Assembly: GCA_045114775.1 (NCBI GenBank)
Contig: JBGULC010000012.1
Location: 124,001 to 188,000 of the forward strand
From: UBA3792 sp045114775
GTDB taxonomy: Bacteria > Bacillota > Clostridia > Christensenellales > CAG-138
DNA: 64,000 nt
Reading direction: 5' to 3'
Shown here piece by piece: positions 16,611 to 24,884 of the stretch. The translations under genes and the position numbers were made by a program. The notes beneath the pieces are model-generated. The model was not told the DNA's origin, did no database searches, and saw nothing but the letters and a program-made list of their open reading frames with translations. Positions within the stretch are counted from its first letter, which is position 1; each line of letters opens with the position of its first letter.

Positions 16611-18162
16611 GCTCCGCCTCCTTTCCGTCCTTCCGGAACTGCGTCATCATCAGACCGATCTGCTCCTTGGTGACGGAGCGCGCGTCGACGACGCCGGAGA
16701 CCTGTCCGCCGCACAGCACGAGGATGCGGTCGCACAGCTCCAAAAGAACATCCAGATCCTCGCCGACGTAGATGACCGCAACGCCGCGCATCTTCTGCTC
16801 CGTGAGAAGATTGTAGATGGTGTAGGACGTGTTGATGTCCAGACCGCGGACTGCGTACGCCGTCATCAGCACCGTCGGGGTCTGCTCGATCTCGCGGCCG
16901 ACCAGGACCTTCTGCACGTTGCCGCCGGAAAGCCTTCTGAGCGGGATCTTGTCGATATTCGGCGTGACGACCTCAAGATCGTTGACGATCTTGTTCGCGA
17001 GATCCCTCGGAAATCTGCGGTCCAGGAACGGATTGTGATTGCCCCTCCGATAGCTTCGCAGCATCACGTTGTCCGCGACGCTCATGCTGCCGACCAGGCC
17101 CATGCCGAAGCGGTCCTCCGGCACGAACGAAAGGTAGATGCCGGATTTGATGATCTTCAGCGGATCCATGCCGATGAGGTTCCGTTCCATTTGGGTTTCC
17201 GGATCGGTATACACGATGCTGCTGCCGGGCTCCAGCTTCTGCAATCCCGCAATGGATTCCAGAAGCTCTCTTTGTCCGCTGCCCGCGACGCCCGCAATGC
17301 CGAGAATCTCGCCGGAATTGGCGATGAAGGATACGTCGTCAAGCCGCTTGACGCCTTCGATATCCCTGACGGTCAGATGCTCGACGCGAAGGCGCTCTTT
17401 GATCTCCTCCGCCTTCGGGCGCTCGATATTCAGGGACACGGAACGGCCGACCATCATGTCGGTCAGGCTCTGCTGGCTTGCGTCCTTCGTCGCAACGTCG
17501 CCGATGTACTCGCCCTTCCTGAGGATCGCGACGCGATCGGAGACCTCCAGAACCTCATGCAGCTTATGCGTGATGATGATCAGCGACTTGCCGTCCTTCT
17601 GCATGTTGCGCATGACGTTAAAGAGTTTGTCCGTCTCCTGCGGCGTGAGGACCGCCGTCGGCTCGTCCAGAATCAGGATGTTCGCGCCGCGGTACAGGAC
17701 CTTGATGATCTCGACGGTCTGCTTCTGCGAAACGGACATGTTGTAGATCTTCTGGTTCGGGTCGATCTCAAAGCCGTATTTCTCGCTGATCTCCTTGATC
17801 CGCTTCGCTGCGCGCTTGAGGTTCAATCCGCCCTTCTCCTTGAGGCCGAGAATGATGTTCTCCGTCGCCGTGAACACGTCGACCAGCTTAAAGTGCTGGT
17901 GGATCATGCCGATCCCGTGATCGAACGCGTCCTTCGGCGATCGGATCGTCACCGGCTCGTCGTGAATATAGATCTGCCCCTCGTCCGGGTAGTAGATCCC
18001 GGACAGCATATTCATCAGCGTGGTCTTTCCGCTGCCGTTCTCCCCCAGCAGCGAAAGGATCTCGCCTTCATGCAGCTCCAGATTGATGCTGCGGTTGGCG
18101 ATCACGCTGCCGAAGTGCTTTGTGATGCCTTCCATCCTGACGGCATTCTTGACTGCTTCCAA
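16600..18162 (-). CDS. BMP-system ABC transporter ATPase (two nucleotide-binding domains), system A
   Basis: 520 residues. NBD1: Walker A GENGSGKT, signature SVSQKQTVEI, Walker B ILILDEPT. NBD2: degenerate Walker A GVAGSGQRE, then FVPEDRFGMGL, signature LSGGNVQK and LMTAYAVRGLD in place of a full Walker B. This is usual for this family, in which only one site hydrolyses. Normal length, unlike its paralog in system B. Start: TTG at 18162 with AAAGGA nine nt upstream. GTG at 18168 is too close to that site and ATG at 18135 lacks one. An ATG at 18204 lies near the transcription start. Confidence 0.9.
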   Translation of the reverse strand: MEAVKNAVRMEGITKHFGSVIANRSINLELHEGEILSLLGENGSGKTTLMNMLSGIYYPDEGQIYIHDEPVTIRSPKDAFDHGIGMIHQHFKLVDVFTATENIILGLKEKGGLNLKRAAKRIKEISEKYGFEIDPNQKIYNMSVSQKQTVEIIKVLYRGANILILDEPTAVLTPQETDKLFNVMRNMQKDGKSLIIITHKLHEVLEVSDRVAILRKGEYIGDVATKDASQQSLTDMMVGRSVSLNIERPKAEEIKERLRVEHLTVRDIEGVKRLDDVSFIANSGEILGIAGVAGSGQRELLESIAGLQKLEPGSSIVYTDPETQMERNLIGMDPLKIIKSGIYLSFVPEDRFGMGLVGSMSVADNVMLRSYRRGNHNPFLDRRFPRDLANKIVNDLEVVTPNIDKIPLRRLSGGNVQKVLVGREIEQTPTVLMTAYAVRGLDINTSYTIYNLLTEQKMRGVAVIYVGEDLDVLLELCDRILVLCGGQVSGVVDARSVTKEQIGLMMTQFRKDGKEAEHEA

Positions 18163-18217
18163 GGTCACCCATCCTTTCTGTCGGGCATAAACGACATACT
18201 CCACCCGATCATACCGT

Positions 18218-18246
18218 ATTATATCATATACCTTTGCGTTTGTAAA
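18218..18246 (-). promoter_or_regulatory. internal sigma-A promoter of the system A ATPase-permease genes
   Basis: TTTACA at 18246-18241, 17-nt spacer, TATAAT at 18223-18218. It lies between the binding-protein terminator and the ATPase, so the transporter genes can be expressed apart from the binding protein. Confidence 0.78.
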
Positions 18247-18283
18247 TTATCATCCGACACGGCGCAAGCAATTTTTCTTTCTC

Positions 18284-18317
18284 AAAAAAGCGATCGGACC
18301 GTCGAAACGGTCCGATC
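18284..18317 (-). terminator. terminator after the system A binding lipoprotein
   Basis: Minus-strand stem GATCGGACCG / CGGTCCGATC (10 bp, 6-nt loop) followed after two nt by TTTTTT. Confidence 0.88.
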
Positions 18318-18336
18318 ATGTTGTTTATGCTTTTGA

Positions 18337-19512
18337 TCAGAATGCCTTGTTCAGAAGCGTGATGCCGTCGATCTGGAGATCGAAGTACGGCGCGCTGCGG
18401 TATTCGGACTCATGGAAGTAACCGTCCTTGATGACCTCGGTGTCTCCCTGGAATGCCGCATCGGTATCGACGTCCGCCAGATAGCTGTCAAGCTTCTTGC
18501 CGTCAACGGTGAAGGTCGCGGTATCGAAGACATGGAGCGTGCCCGCAACCATCGCCGCCTTCGCCGCGTCGATCGCAGCCTGCGTGCCGTCCGCCGCAAC
18601 CTTGGTGTTCAGCTCAAGGAGCTGGACGGATTCGGTCGCGATGGTGCCGGTCCAATCGGTGTCGATCGCCTTGCCTGCCAGCGCTGCCGTGATCGCGTAC
18701 TCATAGTACGGCTCCCAGTTGATGCGGGAAGAAATGATGTAGGTGTTCGGGCCGACGGAGACCGTGCTGCCGTTGTAGGAGACGTTCGGAACGCCCGCGC
18801 TCTCACAAGCGGACGGTGCGCCCATGGAGTCGGCATGCTGCGAAATGAGCACGCAGCCGTTGTTGATCAGCTTGACCGCGCCTTCCTTTTCGGCGGTCTC
18901 ATCGTACCAGGAACCGGTGAAGGTGACTTCCATCGTAGCGGTCGGGCAGACGGAACGTGCGCCGAGGAAGAAGGACGTATAGCCCGAAACGACCTCTGCA
19001 TAGGTGAATGCGCCGACGTAGCCGATCTTGGCCTGGTCCGCCGTGATCTTGCCCGCTTCGATCATCTCGTTGAGCTTCATGCCCGCTGCGATACCCGCGA
19101 GGTAACGGCCCTCATAGATCGCCGCGAACGCGTTGTGGTAGTTGCTGAGATTCTCGGTGTGCGCCTTCGTGCCGGTGGAATGGCAGAACTGGACGTTCGG
19201 GAATTCCTTCGCCGCCTGGATCATAAAGTCCTCATGACCGAAGCTGTCCGCAAAGATGATCTTGCAGCCGGCGTCCGCCATATCCGCCGCGGTCTCGTAG
19301 CACTCCTTGCCCTCGGGGATGTTGGTCTTGATGACGTAATCCTTGATGCCGAGCTTCTCGCAGGCTGCCTTCGCTGCGTTGATGAAGTTCAGGTCATAGG
19401 TGGAATTCTCGTCATGCAGACAGATAAACCCCACGACCGGGTTGCTCTTCTTGCAGGCCACAAACGGAATGACCATCAAGAGACACAGAACGATAGCAAA
19501 AAATTTTTTCAT
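18337..19512 (-). CDS. BMP-family substrate-binding lipoprotein, system A
   Basis: 391 residues. Signal MKKFFAIVLCLLMVIPFVAC with a lipobox ending at Cys20, then a BMP (PBP1_BmpA) periplasmic-binding fold: VVGFICLHDENSTYDLNFINAA, DSFGHEDFMIQAAKEFPNVQFCHSTGT, IGYVGAFTYAEVVSGYTSF, VLISQHADSMG. This family binds purine nucleosides in Gram-positives and spirochaetes. The ATG at 19512 has GGAGGG five nt upstream. Its own promoter is at 19607-19635 and its own terminator at 18284-18317, so it can be made in excess over the permease. Confidence 0.9.
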   Translation of the reverse strand: MKKFFAIVLCLLMVIPFVACKKSNPVVGFICLHDENSTYDLNFINAAKAACEKLGIKDYVIKTNIPEGKECYETAADMADAGCKIIFADSFGHEDFMIQAAKEFPNVQFCHSTGTKAHTENLSNYHNAFAAIYEGRYLAGIAAGMKLNEMIEAGKITADQAKIGYVGAFTYAEVVSGYTSFFLGARSVCPTATMEVTFTGSWYDETAEKEGAVKLINNGCVLISQHADSMGAPSACESAGVPNVSYNGSTVSVGPNTYIISSRINWEPYYEYAITAALAGKAIDTDWTGTIATESVQLLELNTKVAADGTQAAIDAAKAAMVAGTLHVFDTATFTVDGKKLDSYLADVDTDAAFQGDTEVIKDGYFHESEYRSAPYFDLQIDGITLLNKAF

Positions 19513-19606
19513 GTTACCCTCCAATAATCTGTCAGTTTTTTTGCTGTATTTGAACACATTGCTGTGTTTCAGCCGTTCCGGACATTCAAAAACAAATACC
19601 AAGTTT

Positions 19607-19635
19607 ATTGTAACGGATTCGACCGATAAAGTCAA
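19607..19635 (-). promoter_or_regulatory. sigma-A promoter of the system A binding lipoprotein
   Basis: TTGACT at 19635-19630, 17-nt spacer, TACAAT at 19612-19607. The leader is about 90 nt and can fold (GTATTTG/CAAATAC at 19599-19546). Confidence 0.78.
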
Positions 19636-19639
19636 GTGA

Positions 19640-19653
19640 TGCAAACGTTTGTA
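19640..19653. promoter_or_regulatory. LacI/CcpA-type operator-like palindrome upstream of the system A promoter
   Basis: TGCAAACGTTTGTA, with a perfect CAAACGTTTG core at 19642-19651, starting 5 nt upstream of the -35. The CG-centred core resembles cre and PurR-type (LacI family) sites. No regulator gene of that family is in the window. Confidence 0.45.
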
Positions 19654-19679
19654 CAAAATTTTACGTGAATTTGACACGC

Positions 19680-19706
19680 AAAAAGGACAGCTCGCGCAAG
19701 CTGTCC
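19680..19706 (-). terminator. terminator after the RsuA/RluB-type synthase gene
   Basis: Minus-strand stem GGACAGCT / AGCTGTCC, 6-nt loop, then TTTTT, 7 nt after the stop. Confidence 0.88.
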
Positions 19707-19712
19707 CCGATG

Positions 19713-20414
19713 CTACCTGTTCAAAGCGTCGATCTCCTCTTTCGTGAGATAGCGCCACTCGCCCGGGCGGAGATCGCCGAGCTTCAGCGGTCCGTACGCC
19801 TCGCGCTTCAGCCGCAGGGTACGATGCCCCACCGCCTCGAGCATGCGCCGGATCTGCCGGTTTCTGCCCTCGTGGATCGTGATCGAAAACGCCGTCCCGC
19901 CGGTCGTGGAGCGGCGGATGTTCGTGACCTTCGCGGGAGCGGTCACCCCGTCGTCGAGCATGACGCCGTTCGTGAGCGCCGCGATCTCCGACGCCGAAAG
20001 CTCGCCGTCGCACACGACGCGATAGGTCTTGTCCACCTTGTAGCGCGGATGCATCAGGTGATTCGCAAGCTCGCCGTCGTTGGTCAGAAGCAGCAGGCCC
20101 TCGGAATTGAGGTCGAGCCGTCCGACGTTGTAAAGCCGGTACGGCAAGTCCGCGACGAACGCCTGCACGGTCTTGCGCCCCGCTTCGTCGCTCGAGGTGG
20201 AGACCACGCCGCGCGGCTTATAGAGCATCAGCACGACGCGTTCCGCCTGTGTTTTCAGCCGCTTTCCGTCGAGCCGCACGTCATCCCCTTCCTCCACGGA
20301 CATGCCGAGGACGGCCGGGATGCCGTTGACCGTGACCCGTCCGTCTTCGATGATCTTCTCGCAGGCGCGGCGCGAAGCCACGCCGCAGTCCGCCATGTAT
20401 TTTTGCAATCGCAT
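19713..20414 (-). CDS. pseudouridine synthase, RsuA/RluB/RluE/RluF family
   Basis: 233 residues. N-terminal S4 RNA-binding domain (MRLQKYMADCGVASRRACEKIIEDG), then the catalytic domain with VGRLDLNSEGLLLLTNDG containing the catalytic Asp, and NEGRNRQIRRML-like text (HEGRNRQIRRMLEAVGH) near the end. It modifies 23S or 16S rRNA. The sequence does not settle whether it is RluB-like or RsuA-like, though RluB-like is usual in Bacillota. The ATG at 20414 is 16 nt after the dac stop. The upstream frame is part of dac in another frame. Confidence 0.88.
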   Translation of the reverse strand: MRLQKYMADCGVASRRACEKIIEDGRVTVNGIPAVLGMSVEEGDDVRLDGKRLKTQAERVVLMLYKPRGVVSTSSDEAGRKTVQAFVADLPYRLYNVGRLDLNSEGLLLLTNDGELANHLMHPRYKVDKTYRVVCDGELSASEIAALTNGVMLDDGVTAPAKVTNIRRSTTGGTAFSITIHEGRNRQIRRMLEAVGHRTLRLKREAYGPLKLGDLRPGEWRYLTKEEIDALNR

Positions 20415-20430
20415 ACGCCCCGCCCGCGAT

Positions 20431-21537
20431 TCAGCCGCAAAAGTCCAGAATCGCCTTTCGTAGATAATAGCCGAAGCCCGCGGCGTCGACCGTCTCCGCT
20501 GCAGCGATCGGAACCGATCGCACCGCGATCCCGTTCCGGTACAGCGTCGCCGTCCCGACCGGATCCCCCGCCGAAACCGGCGCCGGAATCGCCGCATTGA
20601 ACGACGTCTCCACAGAGAAGACCTCTTCGCCGCCGACCTCCGTTGGATACAGTATAGCAGAGACCGGCGCGGCAGACAATGCTTTTTTCACACCGTTTCG
20701 GACCGGAAGCGAAAAAAACGTGTCCGCGGAGAGAAACGTCTGCGCACGGTAGTCCGAAAAGCCACGGTCCAGCAGGGCTTTCGCCGTGTTCCACATCGTC
20801 GGACAGTTCAGAACGGCGCCGCAAAGCTTCATCGCGCCGCGCTCCGCCGCAAAGACGAGACACTTCCCCGCCGCCTTCGTATAGCCAGTCTTGACGCCGA
20901 TCCCGCCCTCGTACTCCCAGAGGAGCCGGTTCTTATTCTTGAGCGTATGCGGGTTTGAGCCGCCGGTCCTGTGATATTGCGCTGCGACGATCTCCGAGAA
21001 TACCGGGTTTTCAAGCGCCGCCGCGCCGAGCCGCGCAAGGTCCTTCGCCGTCGTGTAATGGTCCTTATCGTGCAGCCCGTTGGGCGTTACAAAATGCGTG
21101 TCCGCAAGGCCGAGCTCCGCCGCCTTCGCGTTCATCCGCGCCGCGAACGCTTCGATCCCGCCGTCTATAAAGAATGCGATCGCGACGGCCGCGTCGTTGC
21201 CGCTGGTCAGCATCAGGCCGTAAACAAGATCTATAAGCGGGATCGTCTCGCTCTTTTTGAGGTACATCGAGGAGCCCTCCGTGCCCACCGCCTCGTCCGC
21301 GACCTTCACCGTCTCTTCAAGCCTGCCCGATTCGATCGCAAGGAGCGCCGTCATGATCTTGGTCGTGCTCGCCATCGGCAGCCGCTCGTTCTCGTTTTTA
21401 GCATACAGCACGCGGCCGGAGTTCGCCTCGATGAGATACGCCGCCTGCGCCGGCGCGTCGAAATCGGGGTTGTCCGCTTTCGCCGTCTTCGGCAGAAGCA
21501 GCAGAACGGCAAACAGCGCGGCAAGGAGCTGTTTCAC
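20431..21537 (-). CDS. D-alanyl-D-alanine carboxypeptidase (class A low-molecular-weight PBP)
   Basis: 368 residues. Signal peptide MKQLLAALFAVLLLLPKTAKA. Peptidase S11 active-site motifs: STTK (Ser57-Lys60), SGND near 113, KTGYTK near 214. The C-terminal beta domain (from about 280) and a hydrophobic or amphipathic tail are present. It trims D-Ala from peptidoglycan pentapeptides outside the membrane. The context with ytfI/ytfJ suggests a DacB/DacF-like sporulation or vegetative enzyme. It overlaps ytfJ by ATGA. Confidence 0.92.
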   Translation of the reverse strand: MKQLLAALFAVLLLLPKTAKADNPDFDAPAQAAYLIEANSGRVLYAKNENERLPMASTTKIMTALLAIESGRLEETVKVADEAVGTEGSSMYLKKSETIPLIDLVYGLMLTSGNDAAVAIAFFIDGGIEAFAARMNAKAAELGLADTHFVTPNGLHDKDHYTTAKDLARLGAAALENPVFSEIVAAQYHRTGGSNPHTLKNKNRLLWEYEGGIGVKTGYTKAAGKCLVFAAERGAMKLCGAVLNCPTMWNTAKALLDRGFSDYRAQTFLSADTFFSLPVRNGVKKALSAAPVSAILYPTEVGGEEVFSVETSFNAAIPAPVSAGDPVGTATLYRNGIAVRSVPIAAAETVDAAGFGYYLRKAILDFCG

Positions 21538-21962
21538 GGCTCGTCCTCCGGCTCCGTTTCGGTCTTTTGCGCGCGGACGCCGTTGATCGCGTCGCGGATC
21601 TCACCCATGGCGGTCGGAATCATCTGCACGAGCCGATCGAGCGTGTTGTCGCAGTCGGCATGCAGCAGCGTGACCTCCCGACCCTGCATGTACAGAAACG
21701 CCTTCGGGCTGATGGACACGCCGACGACGCTTGCGCCCAAAAACGGATAGCCGCTCGCATCAAAGTCCGGCGCGCCCTTCTTGGCCACCGCCTGCGTCGG
21801 AAAGTCGCCGCCGCCCGCGAAAAAGCCGAGACAGACCCGGCTCACCGGGATCACGACCGAGCCGCCTTCGCCGTAGATCGGATTGCCCACGATCGTATTG
21901 ACGTCGACGATGTTCTTGAGTTCGCGCATCGTCGTTTGCAGAATGGTTTCAACAGGATGCAT
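21534..21962 (-). CDS. ytfJ: GerW-family sporulation protein YtfJ
   Basis: 142 residues. Opens MHPVETILQTTMRELKNIVDVNTIVGNPI, with the GVSISPKAFLYMQGREVTLLHAD segment that marks the GerW/YtfJ family. In Bacillus the homolog is a forespore protein needed for germination. The length and pairing with a DUF2953 protein just upstream (14-nt overlap) match ytfI-ytfJ. It supports a spore-forming ancestry. Confidence 0.88.
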   Translation of the reverse strand: MHPVETILQTTMRELKNIVDVNTIVGNPIYGEGGSVVIPVSRVCLGFFAGGGDFPTQAVAKKGAPDFDASGYPFLGASVVGVSISPKAFLYMQGREVTLLHADCDNTLDRLVQMIPTAMGEIRDAINGVRAQKTETEPEDEP

Positions 21963-22518
21963 AGTTCGTCCTCTTTTCGTTTGATTTACGGCTATTGTTT
22001 GCCGCTTTGCGCCGCGCTATACGCCGATCGCGCAGGATGCCGAAAACAAGCTCGGCGGGAAACACGATCGCGTTTGCGCGAAGCGTAATCCGCAGCATCG
22101 GCGAAGCGCACATCGCGGCGCGCACGGAGCCGCCTTCCGCGATCCGCGGGATCAGCATGGCAAGCAGGACCGACACCGTACCCGCCGCCGTCACCGCCGC
22201 CGCAGGCTCGCCTTCGATCCCGACGGTCGTTTTTGCGTCGAGCCGCAGGATCCGCACGCCCGCGGGCGGAATCTGTGTCCGCGTCCGTTTTTTGTTCAGC
22301 AGAAACACGCGCTTTTTGCCGAACTGCAGCGTAAAATACGGCGGTTCCAAAAGATGCAGCCGAAACCTCAGCGGGATCGGGAGCAGCCCGAACAGATATA
22401 CCTTCGCCCGGATCGCGGCGCCGCGCAGCCCGGTCCTGCCCCTTGCCTCGACGATCAGCGGCACGGAAAGAAGCAGCAGCAAAAACAGCAGAACAAACAA
22501 AACGATCAGGATCCACAT
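21949..22518 (-). CDS. ytfI: DUF2953 protein (YtfI-like)
   Basis: 189 residues from MWILIVLFVLLFLLLLLSVPL, an N-terminal membrane helix followed by a basic domain with RLHLLEPPYF-like strands. The family partner of YtfJ, of unknown function. Start 22518 is preferred. An in-frame ATG at 22551 sits directly in the T-run of the terminator at 22554-22578, and the one at 22611 lies within repeat copy B. The 3' end overlaps ytfJ by 14 nt. No clear ribosome site precedes 22518, so the start is less certain than the gene. Confidence 0.75.
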   Translation of the reverse strand: MWILIVLFVLLFLLLLLSVPLIVEARGRTGLRGAAIRAKVYLFGLLPIPLRFRLHLLEPPYFTLQFGKKRVFLLNKKRTRTQIPPAGVRILRLDAKTTVGIEGEPAAAVTAAGTVSVLLAMLIPRIAEGGSVRAAMCASPMLRITLRANAIVFPAELVFGILRDRRIARRKAANNSRKSNEKRTNYASC

Positions 22519-22553
22519 ATCGAAAGTGTTTCCCGATCGCGTTTTTTCCATAC

Positions 22554-22578
22554 AAAAAGGACCGTCCGGAAACGGTCC
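22554..22578 (-). terminator. terminator downstream of repeat copy B and system B permease
   Basis: Minus-strand stem GGACCGT / ACGGTCC, 6-nt loop, then TTTTT. Shares its stem core with the terminators at 14396 and 18284. Confidence 0.85.
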
Positions 22579-22590
22579 TAATACATGTAA

Positions 22591-22716
22591 ATCCGTCAAA
22601 TGCAGCGACATGCGCGGTGCATTTGACTCCTTGCAGTCCGCGCCGCCCGGTGCATCTTTGATGCATAGGCGCAGGCTGAAAACCGGTCTGTTGAAAACTT
22701 GCTTTTCAACAGACCG
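22591..22716 (-). repeat. structured repeat element, copy B
   Basis: Same three-hairpin layout as copy A. H1 (22716-22684) is a perfect 14-bp stem CGGTCTGTTGAAAA/TTTTCAACAGACCG. H2 (22672-22640) has GCGCC/GGCGC outside and TGCATC/GATGCA inside. H3 (22627-22595) pairs GTCAAATGCA with TGCATTTGAC around CCGCGCATGTCGC. It lies 12 nt after the permease stop and is followed by a terminator. Confidence 0.8.
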
Positions 22717-22728
22717 AGAGCTCTGCCC

Positions 22729-23700
22729 TTATCGCATGCCCTTGTCGTACGGAATACCTTCCGCTTTCGGCGCGCGCGACTTCTTGGACGTGAACGCGAG
22801 AACGATCAGCGAAACGATGTACGGCAGCATATTGTATACGGTTGCCGGAAGGTTCAGCTCCTTCAAAAGGTCGATGCTTTGGTTGACGTTCGACAACGCG
22901 CGGAACACGCCGAACAGCAGCGCCGCCAGCGCGATCCGGGTGGGCTTCCACTGACCGAAGATCATAACAGCCAGAGAAAGGAAGCCGAAGCCTGCGACGC
23001 CGTAAGCGAAATGCCAGCTTCCGCCGCCCGCCATAACGTAGCAGATACCGCCGAGACCGCCGTAGACGCCGGAGATCAGAACGCCCGACCAGCGCATCTT
23101 AAAGACGTTGACGCCGACGGACGCCGCCGCCTGCGGATGCTCGCCGCATGCCATCAAACGCAGACCGAATTTGGTCTTGTACAGCACGATGTACGCCACG
23201 ACCAGCATCACGATGGCGATTACCATGAACCAGTTGAACTCAAAGTTCTTGCTGCCGATCTGGAACGTATTGAGGAAGGATTTTCTGCCCTCGATGTAGA
23301 TCAGCTCGTCCGATTGCTTGCCGGTCTGCGCAAGGTTGATCGCCTTGACGACGACCGTTGCGACCGCCGTGCCGAGCAGGTTCATTGCCGTACCGACGAT
23401 CGTCTGATCCGCTTTGAAGTTGATACTGGCTACGCCGAGCAAGGCGGAATACAAAGCCCCCGATACGACCGCGGCCAGAACGGTCAGCAGGATCAGCGGG
23501 AACCCGCCGACCTTTCCCTGTAGGAAGAACAGACACAGTGTGCCGCCGAGCGCGCCGATGACCATGATGCCCTCAAGACCGAGGTTGATGACGCCGGAAT
23601 GCTCGGAGAAGCAGCCGCCGAGCGCGACCAGCATCAGGACCGATGCGAAGATCAGTGTGTACTGAACCAACAGAACGTATTGTTCAATGATCTGTAACAT
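22729..23700 (-). CDS. BMP-system ABC permease, smaller subunit, system B
   Basis: 323 residues, about nine helices. GCFSEHSGVINLGLEGIMVIGALGG is the family signature, and RLMACGEHPQAAASVGVNVFKMRW is the ATPase-coupling loop. The ATG overlaps the stop of the larger permease (TGATG). C-terminus LAFTSKKSRAPKAEG. Paralog of 14438-15424. Confidence 0.88.
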   Translation of the reverse strand: MLQIIEQYVLLVQYTLIFASVLMLVALGGCFSEHSGVINLGLEGIMVIGALGGTLCLFFLQGKVGGFPLILLTVLAAVVSGALYSALLGVASINFKADQTIVGTAMNLLGTAVATVVVKAINLAQTGKQSDELIYIEGRKSFLNTFQIGSKNFEFNWFMVIAIVMLVVAYIVLYKTKFGLRLMACGEHPQAAASVGVNVFKMRWSGVLISGVYGGLGGICYVMAGGGSWHFAYGVAGFGFLSLAVMIFGQWKPTRIALAALLFGVFRALSNVNQSIDLLKELNLPATVYNMLPYIVSLIVLAFTSKKSRAPKAEGIPYDKGMR

Positions 23701-24884
23701 CAGCGATCGCCTCCTTTCGCAGGTTCAGAAGCAGGTTCTTTTTTTGCCTCCGGTTCCGCGGAAGCGGCGCTTGCCGCAGCCGCCGCTGCACGCAGCGCTT
23801 TCCGCTCCTCCGATTTGGCGACGATCTTGTTCATCGAATACTTGATGAACAGCGCGAAGCCGCAGAGATAGATGATCACGGACGAGATCAGGTCGGAGAT
23901 CTGAGAATTGTAGATGTTCGTGTCGATCAGCGTGCCGCCCTCCGTGATATGCTGCAGGAAGAACGAGGCGAAGATCGTTCCGATCGGGTTCAGACCGCCG
24001 AGGAACGTCGACGCAATGCCGTTGAAGCCCATGCCGGGAACAGACGTCGACGAGGTCTCCCACTGCTCGATGCCGGTCTGATAATAGAAGGATGCTCCGA
24101 GACCCGCCAAGGCGCCTGCGATGACCAGCGTCAGGATCGCGTTGCGCTTTTCCGCCATGCCGCAGTACTTTGCCGCATTCTTGTTGAAGCCCGTCGCCTT
24201 CAGCTCGTAGCCGAACTTCGTCTTTTCCAGCACGACCCAGACTATGATCGCGATGGCGATCGCGATCGGAACGGCGATTGTCAGATATTGGTTGTCATTG
24301 AACAACTTATTGATCGGGCCGAGCTTCGGCAGCAGCGCGAGCTTGCCTCTGCCCTTCATCTTGAAGGTCGCCGGGCTCGTCGGCTCCGCAACGAGACCGA
24401 GCACGACGTTCGTGATGTAGAGCGCGATCCAGTTCAGCATGATGCCGGAAATGACCTCGTTCACGTTTCTGTAGGACTTCAGCAGGCCGACCAGGAAGCC
24501 GAACAGCGCGCCCGCGGCAATCGCGGAGAGCATGCACAGCGGCCAGCTCCATTTCAGATAAAGCGCGGTGAACAGACATGCGCATACGCCGATGCAGTAC
24601 TGCCCGGCAACGCCGATGTTGAACAGACCCGTTTTATACGCGAACAGAACGGACAGCGAGCACATCAGAAGCGGCGCCGTCTTGACGAGCGTGGTCCCGA
24701 ACTGCTCCATGCGCATCTCGGACGTCGGGAAGGTCATGAAGTTCTTCAGAATGGTAACCATCGCCTTGCTCGCACCGGACGGATTGATGATCAGCAGAAC
24801 GATATAGCCGATCAGAATGCCGAATACGATACAGATCAGCGATGAGAGAAGCGTCTGTACGGCTTTATTCTTGAGTAATTTCAT
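23700..24884 (-). CDS. BMP-system ABC permease, larger subunit, system B
   Basis: 394 residues (ATG at 24884, with another ATG directly upstream at 24887). About ten helices, LFNIGVAGQYCIGVCACLFTA signature and the GYELKATGFNKNAAKYCGM coupling loop. An unusual Ala/Glu-rich cytosolic tail (about 355-394, AAAAAASAASAEPEAKKEPA) is absent from the system A paralog. The start overlaps the ATPase gene by about 20 nt. Confidence 0.87.
   Translation of the reverse strand: MKLLKNKAVQTLLSSLICIVFGILIGYIVLLIINPSGASKAMVTILKNFMTFPTSEMRMEQFGTTLVKTAPLLMCSLSVLFAYKTGLFNIGVAGQYCIGVCACLFTALYLKWSWPLCMLSAIAAGALFGFLVGLLKSYRNVNEVISGIMLNWIALYITNVVLGLVAEPTSPATFKMKGRGKLALLPKLGPINKLFNDNQYLTIAVPIAIAIAIIVWVVLEKTKFGYELKATGFNKNAAKYCGMAEKRNAILTLVIAGALAGLGASFYYQTGIEQWETSSTSVPGMGFNGIASTFLGGLNPIGTIFASFFLQHITEGGTLIDTNIYNSQISDLISSVIIYLCGFALFIKYSMNKIVAKSEERKALRAAAAAASAASAEPEAKKEPASEPAKGGDR

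Noticed and set aside
16402..18336. Plus-strand open frame (644 codons) opposite the system A ATPase
   Set aside because: Antisense to a clear ABC ATPase, with a repetitive Asp/Arg/Val-rich translation and no domain.
19546..19599. Purine riboswitch upstream of the system A binding protein
   Set aside because: A closing stem and inner hairpins exist, but the conserved purine-aptamer core and paired loops are not present and the region is too short.
21952..22954. Open frames spanning repeat copy B on both strands
   Set aside because: They run through hairpins, a terminator and parts of two real genes in other frames. Similar nonsense peptides arise from copy A, so they come from the repeat.
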